DNA from: Manduca sexta
Lineage: Eukaryota > Arthropoda > Insecta > Lepidoptera > Sphingidae
Assembly (NCBI RefSeq): GCF_014839805.1
Contig: NC_051132.1
Coordinates: forward strand, 4,340,001 to 4,404,000
DNA length: 64,000 nucleotides
Direction: 5' to 3'
The notes beneath the pieces were generated by a model. The model did not search any database. It was not told the DNA's origin and saw only the letters and a program-made list of their open reading frames with translations. Position 1 is the first letter of the stretch. Each line of letters starts with the position of its first letter. Positions 12,101 through 19,634 of this stretch are shown here, piece by piece. Position numbers and translations under genes: made by a program.

Positions 12101-15100
12101 CCTTGAAAGAAAAAAAGAAGTTAACGAGCATTTTGATCCTTGGTGCCAATACGTCATAATAAAGAAAGTCAAAGAAATAAAAACGCATAAGAGATGCAAG
12201 CAATAAAATGCTAAATAAAATTATCAGATTAACAACCCTTGAAAGAAAAAAAGAAGTTAACGAGCATTTTGATCCTTGGTGCCAATACGTCATAATAAAG
12301 AAAGTAAAAGAAATAAAAAGGCATAAGAGATGCAAGCAATAAAATGCCAAATAAAATTATCAGATTAACAACCCTTGAAAGAAAAAAAGAAGTTAACGAC
12401 CATTTTGATCCTTGGTGCCAATACGTCATAATAAAGAAAGTCAAAGAAAAAAAAAACGCATAAGAGATGCAAGCAATAAAATTATCAGACTAACAACCCT
12501 TGAAAGAAAAAAAGAAGTTTACGAGCATTTTGATCCTTGATGCCAATAGGTCAAGATAAAGAAAGTCAAAGAAAAACAATAAACCTCACAAAGATGCAAG
12601 CAATAAAATTCTGAATAAAATTATCAGTTTACAACCCTTGAAAGAAAAAAAGAAGTTAACAAGAATTTTGATCCTCGGTGCCAATATGTCAAGATAAACA
12701 AAAAAAACACACACACAAGATGCAAGCAATATAATGCAAAATAAAATAATCGGATTAACAACCGTCGAAAGAAATAAAGAAGTTTACAAGCATTTTGATC
12801 CTTGGCGCCAATACGTTTGGATAAAGAAAGTCAAAGAGAAAAATTAAACCTGTAAACATCAAGATCAGGCAATTCAAAGAAAAAAAAAGGAAAACAATTA
12901 CTGTTGAAATATTTATTGATTTATAGTAATCTATAAAATGGTCAAACTTTACCATGTTAATACTAACAATGAACTTATGAATTCCAAATATGTGCAGATC
13001 ATAGGTGTCTAAGATGCAAGCAATATAATACTTAATTAAATTAGTAAAATGCACAACCCTTGAAAGAAAAAAAGAAGTTAACAAACGTTTTAATCCTTGA
13101 TATTATATTATTGTATTGGTTCATTGTAATTCATGGTTTTCTGTTTGCTTACTCGAAATCCAAATAAAATATATCAAAGACTATAAATTCTTTTTTAATT
13201 TTTTTACAGTCACTATCCTAATGATAAAACTAAATTGCTTCATTTTGAATGTATCAAGGAAATGTAGCAATTAGGCAGTGCGAAACCTGAAATGTAAGTT
13301 AATATCTATAAACCAAAAAAATCACGCAACCAACCTTTGTAATCTTACAGCATCTTTATACAATCTGGAAGCGGGTACGTTGTACTGTTTGGCGTTCTCG
13401 AACATGATGTTCATGTCGCCTGCCACTTCCGAGAGAGTACCATAGTTGCCGCGTCTTATTTTGTTCTTTATCTGGTTCAACGAAACTGGATTCTTGATTT
13501 CTTTATAGTAGTCGGGATAGGCGCGACGAGATGGAAGTTTCCAGAACGGTTCGGCCATTGGGGTTCCTGTGGAATGATTGAATTAATATAAAAACAAATT
13601 ATATTGGTAAATTAAAACAAATCAAAATAAACAGAATAATATGGGCATTGTTATCTGAGTCATGATTGTATTTCATAATTCAACAATAATTCTAATTAGA
13701 ACTATCAATATTGTACATTTAAAAAAAAACGTGACTTATATTTTTATGACATATGAACTACTTACCATTTGGTCCTAAATGGTTCTTGACAGTTTCAAGC
13801 AATTTCCATTGCGGTGAATCTTCATTTTCAACTTTTTCCTCATCACTTTCAGCAGCACTGTCTTCAGAATGCTGGACAACAAAAGCATCAAATTAAATTA
13901 AAAATTTCGTTCTTTTTGAGATTATCAAATTCATAATATTAATTAATCTTAAAGAAACTAATAATTACAAATGGCATTAGATAAGTAGACCGTCGTTAAA
14001 TACGCGATGCGAAACTATTGCGGCTAGGCACTCAATATGCCGTTGCTGCAAATATGCAATCACTATTTGTTTACCTTGACGTCGGCGTCGTAGTCGGAGC
14101 CGGGCGGGTCCATGATGGCGAGCGCGCGCGAGCTGGGCGCGGGCCCGACGCGCGACGTGCGCTTGCTGCGGATGCGCTCCGAGGTCTTGGCGGGCCCGCG
14201 CCCGTGCTGCTCCAACTCCTGACGACGCACTTGGATTATCTGGAACAATGCCAGTATTAAACTTATCATCAATGCATTATAATATTACGGTCAAAACCCA
14301 ATACATAAAATTGAAAATAATTGAGGAACTATAAATAATTATCTACACAAAATTCTTAGTTATATAGATTGAAAGATGTTATTATGCATACTGCACAACT
14401 AAAACGTGGAACAATCGGAACAATAAAAATTACCTTTTTTAAAGTTTTAGCGTCTTTATAAATCTGGCTGCCGGGTTCATTAAAGTGACACGCATTTCTG
14501 ACCATCAGCAGCAGATCCTTCTCCAGCTCACCAAGGTTTGAATATTCACCGCACTGTAGCTTTTGTGCTATAATCTTCAGATCAATGGGGGAGTCTATCA
14601 CGTTGAAATACTCAGGGTACCGGCGTTTGGACGGTAGGAATTGGAAGGCCGGGTATAGAGGACGCCCGTCGACGTTCGCAGTCATAACCTGAGCAAAACA
14701 TCCACAGTCAAGACTCAATGGTAGTCACTTTTACTCTCACTGTACTATACAACTGGTATTGATATCCACATAGTTAAAAATTTATACTGGACATCCGAAA
14801 ACCTATTGATATATATATAAAAAAATACTCACAGCACCAAAAAGTTCTTCATATATGTTATCTTCCTCATAGTTAGTAGATGTTTCGGACAAATCTTCCG
14901 CGACGTCTGATCTACGACTCGATGAGCCATTTCTGGACAGCTTTGGAGTTTTCATTTCTTCTCCTAAAGAAGAAAGATACTTTAATTTTATTGACGTCCA
15001 TCTCTTCATTCTATCAGGAATACATACACCATATATGTACATAATATCAAAGAAAAGTTGATGATATATAAAGAAAATTGACTGGTATGTTACTGATTTA

Positions 15101-17813
15101 TAATTCACAGAAAAAAAATGGGAGTAACATGGTACTGATTTACTAAGAAAAGCAGTGGCGCCCAAATCATATTCCGATAGGGCAAAATCAGTAGTCGCAA
15201 TAAAACATATACCACAAAATTATTTGTATTGTATCCCACCTTATTACCATTACATAAAACTCTTATTATAAAAATTATCAAAACTTCATAAGACCTTCAC
15301 CTTTTTGAATAAAATTTTGACTTGAATTCTATTTAACACTGCTACCTAATGCTAGTTTACTATTTTCATATTTTTTCTAATAAGAATTCTATATTCTTTG
15401 TTTTAGTATAGAAGTTATTGAATGGCACACAATGTACACAAATGGCCCATAATAGCATTGTTCCCAAACAAGTTTCATTAGAACTTAACTATGGGCTTTA
15501 CACTGAAATTTAAAAATCAATAAATGAAATTACGAAATGTACCTGACACAAGATTATAGTAAGTAGTAAAGCAATGGAAAAATTGATGAGACCGGTTTGA
15601 ATAAAATTTTAAATCAATTATAATCGTAAAATTATTTAATTATATAGCTTATCTATAGAGATTTCAAGCTCCTTATTTAAGATTTTAAAACTATAATGTG
15701 TTAAATTACAATATCAGCTGATATAGATGGTATGTAATTGGTTCCATAGCCATAAATGAGAACAATTAATCACAAAACATTGTAAACATAGAAGATGTAG
15801 GAGAAAACCAATTGAACCTTTCTGTTTGCCATTGTTTTAATAAATTTTTCTTTTATAAACATATTTTTTTGGAACAATAGATGGATTAGTGCATAAATTG
15901 ATTATAGCTATCATAGATTTGCACCACAAGTAAATCATGCATCAGAGTACTTTTACAGTTTTCCACCAAATATAGTGCAATAGTGGAAAATAATAACATC
16001 TCATTGACAATATTATATACATAATTTGAGTAGCAAAAAAGATAATATACATGTTTAAGAAAGATTCTAGAACAACAGATCTGCATTGACAAAAACAAAC
16101 CATATTGTGTTAGTGATAAGGAATATTTAAAATTAAAATTTTTGTGCCATGTGGACAGAAAAATAATAATATTTTGAATTAAATTGCAATAAACCAAAAA
16201 AAATGTCATGAGGTGGTATTCAATACAACTGGTATTTGATATCGACATATTATTATAGGCTACAGCTATTATTTTTTCAATCCAGAGTATTACAATAGGA
16301 AAATTTAATAATTTTATATATTTCCAGTAAATTAAGTTTGGACAGTCCACAATAGCTACTAAGAACGCTAATCTAGCATGTATGTACTACAGTACTCACT
16401 TATGCAAACAAGGTTACCCCCATTAACTGTTCTTTTTTAAATTTTGTAACACTCACCATGCTCAAGAGACTGCTTAGTTTGCAAATACAACTTCCACAGT
16501 TCATTTGCATCTTTATACTCCACTGTATCTGGCTTGTAAAATGCTTTAGCATTGTTTACAAGCAGCTCTATGTCCGTTGATAGTTCTTCTATATCTTCGT
16601 ATGTGTCAGTTTTGAGTTTTTGCTGGACCTAAAAAAATAAGATGTTATATTATGGTTAGTATAGCTTTTTTATATAATTATTATCTACTTTATACTTATG
16701 ATAATTAAAATTGGTGTAGATATGCAAAAAGGATCCAGCTGACAAAATGACACTTCTGAAATAGTGAAGATTGAATTTTAAATCATATTTTTGCTTTTTG
16801 ATATTCTATTTCATATTTTTTTAATAGAAAATCAAATTAACATTATTTGACTCAGATATTTTTACTAATGGAAAATATAGACTTTACAGATTAAAACTCA
16901 GTGCATTTTTGATCACACTGAGGATTGGATCCTTTTTGCGTATCTACATCCAATTATAAATGAAATTACTTGTAAATAGTTATCTCAGTAATTACTGAAA
17001 TGATTCTAAAAATTTTATTCACTAATAATTATAATTATTCTTATTTGTTACAAAAATTATCTGTGAGAAATGTAACATTTTGTATTGGTGTGATTATTTT
17101 ATACCAGGGAAAATCATTTAATTTGGGGAGTCACATGAAACAACTGGTATCCAAATAAAGACCATATTAGTGCGTTTTGATACATTATATATAACAACTT
17201 CATTATAATGCATTACTTTAGGAGTATAGTAAATAATTAATTTTAAATACTGTGTCACAATTTATGTACTTACTCTAAGCAAATCAATTGGTTGTGATAC
17301 AACTTCATAATACTGTGGCTCCTGGCGTCTTTTGGGTGCTCTGATGAAGGAGTCACACAATAGAGTACCATCTTCTTTCTTGTATGACCTGATTGTGTCA
17401 TAGAGCTGTTGGCATATTTCACCCTGAAACAATAAATAACAAATCGTCAAATGGCAATAATTAATGTCATTTGAGGGTAAGTGATCTCAAATACTTATAA
17501 CCTTTAAAAACACAAGAGCCTCGAATTTTATGCTTACCAATACATGACTTTTGAGTCACAAATATTTATAATTTGAGTATATTTTGCTTTATTTGCTAAT
17601 TCGGCGTCATTTTAAGTCGTTTACCGGCAACAAGCAGAATTCTAAGAAAATGTTTGGTTGTACAAAAGTAATGATTAAAAAACATTTACTTACAGGATCC
17701 AACTTCTTCTTCTTTCGAGTAGATGGAGGAGGGCCAGGGTTGCTCAACTCATCACTGTCGTCGCCATCCGCTCCACGGCTTGCCACCGATGATGCTCTGC
17801 GTCTTTTGCTCAT
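11..17813 (-). CDS. polybromo: polybromo (BAP180/PBRM1), 24 coding exons, 3' end outside window
   Basis: Chromatin-targeting subunit of the PBAP form of the SWI/SNF (Brahma) nucleosome remodeller in the nucleus; its bromodomains read acetyl-lysine. Coding exons on the minus strand, all with AG/GT borders and matching phases: 17694-17813, 17274-17423, 16457-16628, 14833-14963, 14434-14688, 14075-14239, 13766-13871, 13335-13566, 10444-10559, 9560-9810, 9086-9362, 7541-7805, 7145-7243, 6413-6574, 5849-6055, 5414-5593, 4776-4924, 4093-4211, 3290-3403, 1802-1968, 1463-1529, 1272-1377, 387-520, 11-130. They sum to 3,864 nt = 1,288 codons without a stop. Bromodomains lie at about aa 43-145, 192-285, 335-450, 505-615, 625-745 and 750-895; BAH domains at about aa 905-1050 and 1090-1260. 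Family members are about 1,600-1,700 aa with an HMG box after the second BAH, so the C-terminus is to the left of the window. The ATG at 17811-17813 starts a basic N-terminus (MSKRRRASS). Confidence 0.96.
387..520 (-). CDS. polybromo: polybromo exon 23 (aa 1204-1248, BAH domain 2 end)
   Basis: Acceptor TATTAG|GTC, donor GAG|GTAAGA, phase 0. CRPTEISEGDVYVCESIYDE and KLKSGLRKFEHTKDV match the conserved end of BAH 2 in PBRM1. Confidence 0.95.
742..952. other. tandem stem-loop array in polybromo intron 22
   Basis: Consecutive inverted repeats, nearly back to back: 742-765 (7-bp arms), 774-802 (about 10 bp with one wobble), 819-846 (9 bp), 848-872 (6 bp), 875-890 (5 bp), 892-910 (7 bp with a bulge), 926-952 (4+4 bp with an internal loop). 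Loops are 4-13 nt. The second and third loops are nearly the same (GCAACATCT and GCAACCATCT) although their stems differ. The stretch is more GC-rich than the rest of the intron. Family unknown; it could be a structured RNA segment, a repeat, or chance for the shorter stems. Confidence 0.5.
1272..1377 (-). CDS. polybromo: polybromo exon 22 (aa 1169-1203, BAH domain 2)
   Basis: Acceptor TTCCAG|CCA, donor AAAT|GTGAGT, phase 1. Reads PFYKQEVLLTTMHDTSPLVG and KCSVLDYDDYLK, the strand pair that ends before the YxxRPTEI segment of exon 23. Confidence 0.9.
1463..1529 (-). CDS. polybromo: polybromo exon 21 (aa 1146-1168, BAH domain 2)
   Basis: Short 67-bp exon. Acceptor TTGCAG|CAA in phase 2, donor AAA|GTAAGA in phase 0. 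Reads NKCYFRGPFLVFPSEVANII. The GPF/P pattern matches the YRGPWF-type strand of polybromo BAH domains. Confidence 0.88.
1802..1968 (-). CDS. polybromo: polybromo exon 20 (aa 1091-1145, BAH domain 2 start)
   Basis: Acceptor ATCAG|GAC, donor GGCGA|GTGAGT, phase 2. Encodes DVVMYNPLGTDDENTYYEQY, then KTGDYVYVVTDGGKQVIAQV and DTIWET, the first strands of BAH 2. GC-rich compared with its introns. Confidence 0.93.
2977..3271 (+). mobile_element. Helitron-like repeat in polybromo intron 19
   Basis: Starts near ACTTATATTATGAATGCAAA and ends with GCAGCCGC...CACCTAGT. It contains CTGAACGGATTTGGATG, CACATAGACCATTTCCTGG and ATTAACACATAGG, phrases I associate with abundant lepidopteran non-autonomous elements ending in CTAGT. 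The 5' limit is approximate. Confidence 0.6.
3290..3403 (-). CDS. polybromo: polybromo exon 19 (aa 1053-1090, linker between BAH domains)
   Basis: Acceptor TATAG|GTA, donor CCG|GTAAGC, phase 0. Encodes VPLEPSRTVSVFRERVEKHK, then an acid-rich helix. A Helitron-like repeat ends about 18 bp beyond its donor. Confidence 0.89.
3700..3739. repeat. 12-bp inverted repeat with 16-nt loop
   Basis: TTTTGCCTTTCT (3700-3711) and its exact reverse complement (3728-3739) lie in polybromo intron 18. Possible hairpin; no family recognised. Confidence 0.6.
4093..4211 (-). CDS. polybromo: polybromo exon 18 (aa 1013-1052, BAH domain 1 end)
   Basis: Acceptor TTGCAG|GTT, donor GAA|GTAAGA, phase 0. DKDVYVCESRYSTKHRWFKK is the closing BAH signature and recurs in BAH 2 (exon 23: GDVYVCESIYDESNR). 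Confidence 0.94.
4398..4565 (-). mobile_element. short Lep1-like Helitron remnant in polybromo intron 17
   Basis: Read on the minus strand it begins near TATATAAAGCTGAAGAGTTT, continues with AACGCGCTAATC and CCTATTTATATCCTGG, and ends GCGCAGCCGCTGACAAAAG plus CTAG. Beginning and end match the Lep1-type lepidopteran Helitron pattern; the internal part is short. Confidence 0.65.
4776..4924 (-). CDS. polybromo: polybromo exon 17 (aa 963-1012, BAH domain 1 middle)
   Basis: Acceptor TAACAG|ACC, donor GAGG|GTGAGC, phase 1. Reads RPQETFHIRTRKFLQQEVFK and VVGPCHVMNVKEYFKFRPEG, the core strands of BAH 1. No frame longer than 60 codons marks this exon; it rests on splice sites, phase and family similarity. 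Confidence 0.92.
4962..5165. mobile_element. MITE-like foldback element in polybromo intron 16
   Basis: The left end (GTGAATGTTAGACATCGAAA) and the inverted right end (CACATTTCACATTGAAATAA) form imperfect terminal inverted repeats of about 45 bp. About 35 of 38 bases of the left end also match, inverted, positions 57525-57566. No coding capacity. Confidence 0.55.
5414..5593 (-). CDS. polybromo: polybromo exon 16 (aa 903-962, BAH domain 1 start)
   Basis: Acceptor TTGCAG|ATC, donor TTTAG|GTAAGT, phase 2. KGDFLYIQPEKGNKDPTIVQ, then VERLWTNNEGVPMLYCNVYF, is the typical opening of a BAH (bromo-adjacent homology) domain. Confidence 0.93.
   Translation of the reverse strand: MKHRRLNTVRRGAATDAVQQGRLPVHPAGEGKQGPHHRASGAAMDQQRRRAHALLQCLL
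5849..6055 (-). CDS. polybromo: polybromo exon 15 (aa 834-902, end of BD6)
   Basis: Acceptor TTCTAG|AGC, donor ACCAG|GTAAAT, phase 2. LSRTDSQIFEDSVELQSYYI ends bromodomain 6; Ser replaces the binding Asn in my alignment. A linker with an acidic end (ENEDEDET) follows. Confidence 0.92.
6413..6574 (-). CDS. polybromo: polybromo exon 14 (aa 780-833, bromodomain 6)
   Basis: Acceptor TTACAG|ATG, donor GAGAG|GTGAGT, phase 2. Reads YSDSMAELPEHDE, ISLDLVKRRLDKGLYKRLD and HFQQDMFAVFER; this bromodomain is clearly diverged but keeps the helix pattern. Confidence 0.92.
6575..7144. other. polybromo intron 13, nothing recognised
   Basis: AT-rich intronic sequence with poly-T and poly-A runs. No repeat, hairpin or promoter was recognised. 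Introns 2 (16629-17273) and 14 (6056-6412) are equally featureless. Confidence 0.65.
7145..7243 (-). CDS. polybromo: polybromo exon 13 (aa 747-779, start of BD6)
   Basis: Acceptor TTGTAG|GGA, donor GGCAG|GTAAAC, phase 2. Encodes an acidic stretch and AAIQELLLNLFTTVYNHQDE, the first helix of bromodomain 6. Confidence 0.9.
7541..7805 (-). CDS. polybromo: polybromo exon 12 (aa 659-746, bromodomain 5)
   Basis: Acceptor TTACAG|CAA, donor TTGAG|GTAAGT, phase 2. Contains FMKLPSKTEYPDYYELIKNP and NACKYNEPDSQIYKDA, the most canonical of the six bromodomains here. Confidence 0.95.
7846..8050 (+). mobile_element. tRNA-derived SINE-like repeat in polybromo intron 11
   Basis: A-box-like TTGGTCTAGTGGGAGTATAT and B-box-like GAGTTTGTATTCC lie about 30 bp apart, in the order of a pol III promoter; a non-tRNA body follows. 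The boundaries are approximate and the copy is diverged. Confidence 0.5.
9086..9362 (-). CDS. polybromo: polybromo exon 11 (aa 567-658, BD4 second half, start of BD5)
   Basis: Acceptor ACACAG|AAC, donor AAAG|GTAACT, phase 1. Reads FSNCRQFNEEGSMIYEDA (binding Asn present), a basic linker, then LSPFEQKLRTLYDAIRDYRD, the first helix of bromodomain 5. Confidence 0.94.
9560..9810 (-). CDS. polybromo: polybromo exon 10 (aa 483-566, BD4 first half)
   Basis: Acceptor ATCACAG|GCC, donor AAG|GTATGT, phase 0. A Pro-rich linker is followed by KKKLHYVSKQLVEF and the ZA-loop signature KLYPEYYNVIERPIDM of bromodomain 4. Confidence 0.94.
10214..10259. repeat. perfect 21-bp foldback with 4-nt loop
   Basis: Arms 10214-10234 and 10239-10259 are exact reverse complements; the loop is CTTT. 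It lies in polybromo intron 9, 184 bp left of exon 9. See also 44887, 57762 and 57833. Confidence 0.9.
10444..10559 (-). CDS. polybromo: polybromo exon 9 (aa 444-482, end of BD3 and linker)
   Basis: Acceptor TTCTCAG|A, donor AGAG|GTGATA, phase 1. LMQQRVQELLDIVQSS completes bromodomain 3; a Ser-rich linker follows. It is separated from exon 8 by a 2.8-kb intron with the minisatellite. Confidence 0.92.
10936..11172 (+). promoter_or_regulatory. candidate plus-strand promoter and non-coding first exon inside polybromo intron 8
   Basis: A GC-rich islet in an AT-rich intron has, in order, CCAAT (10936-10940), TATTTATA (10974-10981) and TCATTC (11011-11016), an exact insect initiator TCAKTY. The TATA-to-initiator distance (about 39 bp) is some 8 bp longer than usual; TCAGTG at 11026 is an alternative start. 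A tiny frame (11123-11167, 14 codons) is followed by donor GAG|GTGAGT at 11172. A plausible acceptor (TTGTTGCAG|A) ends at 11709, upstream of the minisatellite. Transcription here would be antisense to polybromo. Inferred from signals only. Confidence 0.4.
11340..11625 (-). mobile_element. tRNA-derived SINE (lepidopteran type)
   Basis: On the minus strand the head reads ACTGCCTCGACGGTTTAGCG, then GGTACGACTGCACGCTCAGG and the B box GGGTTCGATCCCTG. The body follows: GGTGATATTGGGTTTTTCTA, GCCCCATATGGGGATACGCT, TTGCGCCTCTGCCTACCCCT, TCGGCGATAAAAGGCG. This matches the abundant lepidopteran SINE body I know. The copy is nearly full length and lies inside polybromo intron 8. Confidence 0.82.
11955..13110. 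repeat. minisatellite, 8 copies of a ~136-bp unit
   Basis: The landmark AACCCTTGAA recurs at 11961, 12098, 12234, 12370, 12495, 12633, 12760 (as AACCGTCGAA) and 13055. Spacings are 137, 136, 136, 125, 138, 127 and 295. Each unit carries GAAAGAAAAAAAGAAGTT, CATTTTGATCCTTGG and GATGCAAGCAATAAAATG. The last gap holds about 150 bp of unrelated sequence (about 12880-13010). The array lies in polybromo intron 8; open frames through it on the minus strand are by-products of the repeat. Confidence 0.93.
13335..13566 (-). CDS. polybromo: polybromo exon 8 (aa 367-443, bromodomain 3)
   Basis: Acceptor CCACAG|GAA, donor CAAAG|GTTGGT, phase 2. Reads FWKLPSRRAYPDYYKEIKNP and ENAKQYNVPASRLYKDA, with the binding Asn present. 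The donor was chosen because it is the only one that keeps frame with exon 9 (LQR|LMQQ). Confidence 0.94.
13766..13871 (-). CDS. polybromo: polybromo exon 7 (aa 332-366, first helix of BD3)
   Basis: Acceptor GTCCAG|C, donor AATG|GTAAGT, phase 1. An acidic linker (ESDEEKVENED) is followed by SPQWKLLETVKNHLGPNG, the start of bromodomain 3. The exon has no long frame of its own on the minus strand and was placed by splice sites and phase. Confidence 0.88.
14075..14239 (-). CDS. polybromo: polybromo exon 6 (aa 277-331, end of BD2 and linker)
   Basis: Acceptor TTCCAG|ATA, donor AAG|GTAAAC. Encodes IIQVRRQELEQH, then a basic and Ser-rich linker (SERIRSKRTSRVGPAPSSR) and an Asp-rich end. The exon is much more GC-rich than its surroundings. 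Confidence 0.92.
14434..14688 (-). CDS. polybromo: polybromo exon 5 (aa 192-276, bromodomain 2)
   Basis: Acceptor GCTCAG|GTT, donor AAG|GTAATT. Nearly the whole of bromodomain 2 lies in one exon: FLPSKRRYPEYFNVIDSPIDL and NACHFNEPGSQIYKDA, with the acetyl-lysine-binding Asn present. Confidence 0.95.
14833..14963 (-). CDS. polybromo: polybromo exon 4 (aa 148-191, linker BD1-BD2)
   Basis: Acceptor CTTTAG|GAG in phase 1, donor GCT|GTGAGT in phase 0. Encodes a Ser- and acid-rich linker ending NIYEELFGA, which leads straight into the first helix of bromodomain 2. Confidence 0.92.
14964..16456. other. polybromo intron 3, AT-rich, no element recognised
   Basis: A 1.5-kb intron of low-complexity AT-rich sequence. 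A long open stretch on the minus strand (15886-16350) has no domain, crosses no plausible splice sites and is read as chance. No repeat family or promoter was recognised. Confidence 0.7.
16457..16628 (-). CDS. polybromo: polybromo exon 3 (aa 91-147, bromodomain 1 second half)
   Basis: Acceptor TTTTAG|GTC, donor CATG|GTGAGT, phase 1. Contains helices B and C. The position normally held by the acetyl-lysine-binding Asn reads Tyr (AKAFYKPDTVEYKD), as I recall for bromodomain 1 of vertebrate PBRM1. Confidence 0.94.
17274..17423 (-). CDS. polybromo: polybromo exon 2 (aa 41-90, bromodomain 1 first half)
   Basis: Acceptor TTTCAG|GGT and donor AGA|GTAAGT, phase 0 at both ends. Contains the alpha-Z helix and ZA loop of bromodomain 1, with QEPQYYEVVSQPIDL matching the P-x-Y-Y-x-x-I-x-x-P-(I/V)-D signature. 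Confidence 0.94.
17694..17813 (-). CDS. polybromo: polybromo exon 1 (aa 1-40, start codon)
   Basis: Starts at ATG 17811-17813 and reads MSKRRRASSVAS, an acidic stretch, then KKKKLDP. The donor is CCT|GTAAGT, phase 0. The lysine-rich tail resembles the basic N-terminus of other polybromo proteins and may be a nuclear localisation signal. Confidence 0.93.
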
Positions 17814-19447
17814 ATTCGATCAACTGACTGAATCTAATTCCCTTTTTAAGCGATTAATTAACTTCTTCCTTACATATTTCAATAGGAATCTATGATTAGT
17901 GTCGGGCAAGTAAAATCAATAAAAGTTTATTTAGGCGCAAAACCAGAAATTGGATGAACAGCGAATGCGTCTCAAAATACCGTTTCATAATAAAATCGAT
18001 GGCGTCTTGGAGAAAGAGATAGCCCAATACAGTTTAAGAGAGTAAAGAAGAGATAGGTAACTTATTATGCTTCAGATATCAATTGATATGTAAGGGACCG
18101 TTTCAGAACTGTCAATTAGTTTTTTTTCCAGTTATAAATAAAGGAAACATGGTTCATACAAGCATACTATGTAAAATTTCTTGGAAAGTTATTAAATTAA
18201 ATTGTGTGTGCTAATTGGCAAATGTCTACTTTGAATAAGCATCATTGGTGTGGGCTATTACAGAATTAATTGTAAGTAGGTATCTAAAGGACAACAATGA
18301 CGTCCAGAGAAAAGATTATGTAAATAACTGGAGTACGTTACTACACTACGATTACTTGGGGTTCATAATCACAAAATGGTAATATTATTGTGTTAAAAAC
18401 TTATTATTATTATTAGTATAGCTAAAATGAGAATGCTTTGGTGTAGGTACATACACTTATAGCTTATTTGTTTTCCCGGTATTTCTGACCACAGATAATA
18501 CACTTTTGACATTTGACAATGCCGTGAGCGTCCAACGGTCGGCCGTTTATTTCAATTGTTGTTTTTGACTTAAGTTTTAGTGCGATTTTCGTTATAGAAA
18601 ATACTAAGGTTAGCGAAATATGTTATTTGAAATATTAAATATACCAAAGAGCTTAATTAGTATATAATTACATACTACAAAAATATATTTGAAGTCTTTG
18701 TTCCGCAGATTTGTGCTTTTATGTCAGGTTTTATTGCGCGTTTTTGGGAGTCATTACTTAATTACATAAATAAATACTATAAACACTAAGATGTTTTTAT
18801 TACATAGATACGTTATCCGAGCTCAATACTGGCAAGACGAAAGTAAGGTAACTGCCCGACATTCACTTAGTCAACCTCCAACCACTGTCGCGACTAGTCG
18901 GCTTACTAACTTTTTGTATTTTTATAAATAAAATGCCTTCCTGTGTTTTAGACGATGTACACATTATACTCCAACTGTGAATGAAAAACGTTTCATTTTA
19001 TACGTTAGTAATAAGTATACACTCTTTAACTTATTTTTAAACTAATAAATCCATTTTATTCGACTGTCATGGCGACGGGGCGGCCGACGCTCGGGCCCAT
19101 TCGGAACCACTCGGGCTCGCTCGGGCCGTATCGATGCGAGCCGCTAGGGCTGTGACTATAGTAAATACTCCGCTGTTTTTATGTGCAATTTTGTTAGTGT
19201 ATGACGCGTCTATTTGTAAAATGTCATTGTATAAACAGATGAATAGATTATATTTTTAACAATATATAACTTTGTTCTTTTTAAGATCGTGTTTATTTTA
19301 CCAATAAATTAAATGCGTATCGTAAATTGCATATCTTATATATTATTATAGTGTTATAATTAAATTACCCTCAATTTGATTCATGTACATACTTACTTAA
19401 TAATTGAAAATTTAAATTGATATTTCAATTAGATATAATTATTTCAG
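17814..19447. promoter_or_regulatory. divergent intergenic region, polybromo and zinc-finger gene
   Basis: About 1.6 kb between the polybromo ATG and the zinc-finger coding start. The zinc-finger start follows an acceptor (TTATTTCAG|G), so a non-coding 5' exon of that gene must lie here. Candidate donors are ACTAAG|GTTAGC at about 18605 and GAAA|GTAAGG at about 18845. At 19070-19150 an otherwise AT-rich tract turns GC-rich, with three copies of CTCGGGC. I could not fix either transcription start. Confidence 0.55.
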
Positions 19448-19448
19448 G

Positions 19449-19634
19449 ATGAATTTAAGCAAGTACTCCAGAAATTACATATTATGTGGGGATTTTGATT
19501 ACCACTGCTTACTTTGCAATGAAACATTCCATTTGACTGCTGATACGGAGAAGCACATTCGGTGGGAAAAGCACAGGAACAACATAAAAAACCAAACTCA
19601 ATTGCCAAAGTTCATCAATGACTCAATATCAAAG
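19449..19634 (+). CDS. zinc-finger gene coding exon 1 (aa 1-62, finger 1)
   Basis: ATG one base after acceptor TTATTTCAG|G. Reads MNLSKYSRNYILCGD and finger YHCLLCNETF...HIRWEKH. Donor AAG|GTTTAT (a weak donor), phase 0. Intron 1 (19635-20355) is AT-rich, with one CCTTTGATG and no recognised element. Confidence 0.82.

Noticed and set aside
12093..13084. Several 70-110 codon minus-strand frames of Phe/Leu-rich protein
   Set aside because: They run through the 136-bp minisatellite and repeat with it; no splice or start context, and the unit length is not a multiple of three.
15886..16350. 154-codon minus-strand frame in polybromo intron 3
   Set aside because: AT-rich, Ile/Tyr/Asn-rich composition without motif; the intron splices cleanly across it.
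19091..19160. Short ATG frame in the GC-rich patch upstream of the zinc-finger gene
   Set aside because: Only about 23 codons, no donor in frame, and the zinc-finger start follows an acceptor with its own ATG.
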